DNA of 6,362 nucleotides from Jingweiarchaeum tengchongense. GTDB taxonomy: Archaea; Nanobdellota; Nanobdellia; Jingweiarchaeales; Jingweiarchaeaceae. This document shows positions 5,935 to 6,362 of the stretch, piece after piece. The notes under the pieces are model-generated. The model saw nothing but the letters and a program-made list of their open reading frames with translations, did no database searches and was not told where the DNA came from. Position numbers and translations under genes: made by a program. Every line of letters starts with the position of its first letter. Position 1 is the stretch's first letter. Location of the stretch: positions 1 to 6,362 of the forward strand of contig JAVZDD010000029.1 of assembly GCA_038874075.1 (NCBI GenBank), in the 5' to 3' direction.

Positions 5935-6362
5935 TTGTTGTCTTTAAACGGTAAATGGAAATTTCACACATCAGACGAAAAGGCAAAAACATTTAAGGAA
6001 ATCAATTTTGAAGATCGGATCGATATTCCTTCATGTGTTGAGGAGTTTTTTGAGAATCACAAGAAATACATGCTTTTCAAGAAAAACCTCGTTATGGATT
6101 TTGATCCTCAAAAGAGGTACCTTCTTAACTTCGATGCCGTTGATTATCATGCAGATGTTTTTATCAACGGTGAGTTTCTTGGATCCCATGATGGCGGTTA
6201 CACTCCTTTTTCATTCGAGATTACCAACAAACTGAAAAGAGAAAATGAGATTGTCGTTCAAGTATATGATTTAGACGAAGCACGAGCAACCGAGGTATTG
6301 CACGGAAAGCAGAACGGCATTCCAAATTGGTATGGTAATGTAAGTGGGATCTGGAGAGATGT
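5935..6362 (+). CDS. GH2-family glycosidase, N-terminal part (beta-galactosidase/beta-glucuronidase-like; 3' truncated by window edge)
   Basis: The frame from TTG 5935 (or TTG 5938) stays open to the window end and gives 142 complete codons. There is no signal peptide, so a cytoplasmic enzyme is expected. The visible part is the GH2 N-terminal sugar-binding jelly-roll: LNGKWKF (4-10), FDAVDYHADVFINGEFLGSHDGGY (66-89), PFSFEIT (91-97), NEIVVQVYD (104-112), and the family signature GKQ-x(4)-WYG-x(2)-SGIWRD (124-142). The catalytic barrel with its two Glu residues lies beyond the window, so specificity is not visible. GH2 covers beta-galactosidase, beta-glucuronidase, beta-mannosidase and others; GKQNGIPNWYG-type segments are common in beta-galactosidase/glucuronidase-like members. 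It would complete breakdown of the imported oligosaccharide together with the GH43 enzyme. GC is higher than in the middle of the operon (about 38% by hand count). Confidence 0.9.
   Translation, partial: MLSLNGKWKFHTSDEKAKTFKEINFEDRIDIPSCVEEFFENHKKYMLFKKNLVMDFDPQKRYLLNFDAVDYHADVFINGEFLGSHDGGYTPFSFEITNKLKRENEIVVQVYDLDEARATEVLHGKQNGIPNWYGNVSGIWRD

Noticed and set aside
6008..6235. Plus-strand open frame of 75 codons near the window end
   Set aside because: It is out of frame with the GH2 coding sequence, which matches its family through this whole stretch.

Overview
The window holds part of one carbohydrate-use operon, with every gene on the + strand and almost no non-coding DNA. The organism looks like a low-GC, probably thermophilic anaerobe. 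The Thermotogota fit best, and low-GC Firmicutes (Caldicellulosiruptor or Halothermothrix type) are the main alternative. The grounds are AT-rich coding sequence, strong AGGAGG-type ribosome sites, frequent TTG/GTG starts, a LacI/binding-protein/permease/glycosidase layout, and a binding protein with a classical cleavable signal peptide instead of a lipobox. The taxon is an inference, because no rRNA or marker gene is present.

Layout. Bases 1-405 are the C-terminal 134 codons of a LacI-family repressor (5' end outside the window). After 23 bases comes a sugar ABC transporter: a secreted binding protein (429-1685), a MalF-type permease (1755-2642) and a MalG-type permease (2657-3481). A perfect 15-bp hairpin lies between the binding protein and the first permease. 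Three glycoside hydrolases follow: an apparently exported clan GH-A (GH5-like) enzyme (3487-4944), a cytoplasmic GH43 five-bladed propeller enzyme (4966-5919), and the start of a cytoplasmic GH2 beta-galactosidase/beta-glucuronidase-like enzyme (from 5935, running off the end). No ABC ATPase is seen. There is no gene-free stretch of 300 bases or more; the longest gap is about 70 bases.

How the genes probably work together (inference): the exported GH-A enzyme cuts a plant-type polysaccharide outside the membrane. The binding protein and two permeases import the oligosaccharides, powered by an ATPase encoded elsewhere. The GH43 enzyme removes arabinofuranosyl or xylosyl units and the GH2 enzyme removes beta-linked galactosyl or similar units in the cytoplasm. 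The LacI protein would respond to a product sugar. The actual substrate cannot be fixed from sequence alone; an arabinose- and galactose-containing hemicellulose or pectin side chain is one reasonable guess.

The region reads as a fairly ordinary sugar-use operon. No clear sign of a new kind of system was found. The points most worth a second look are the hairpin, the composition difference between the two ends and the middle, and the GH5-like enzyme, which lacks one residue usual in GH5.
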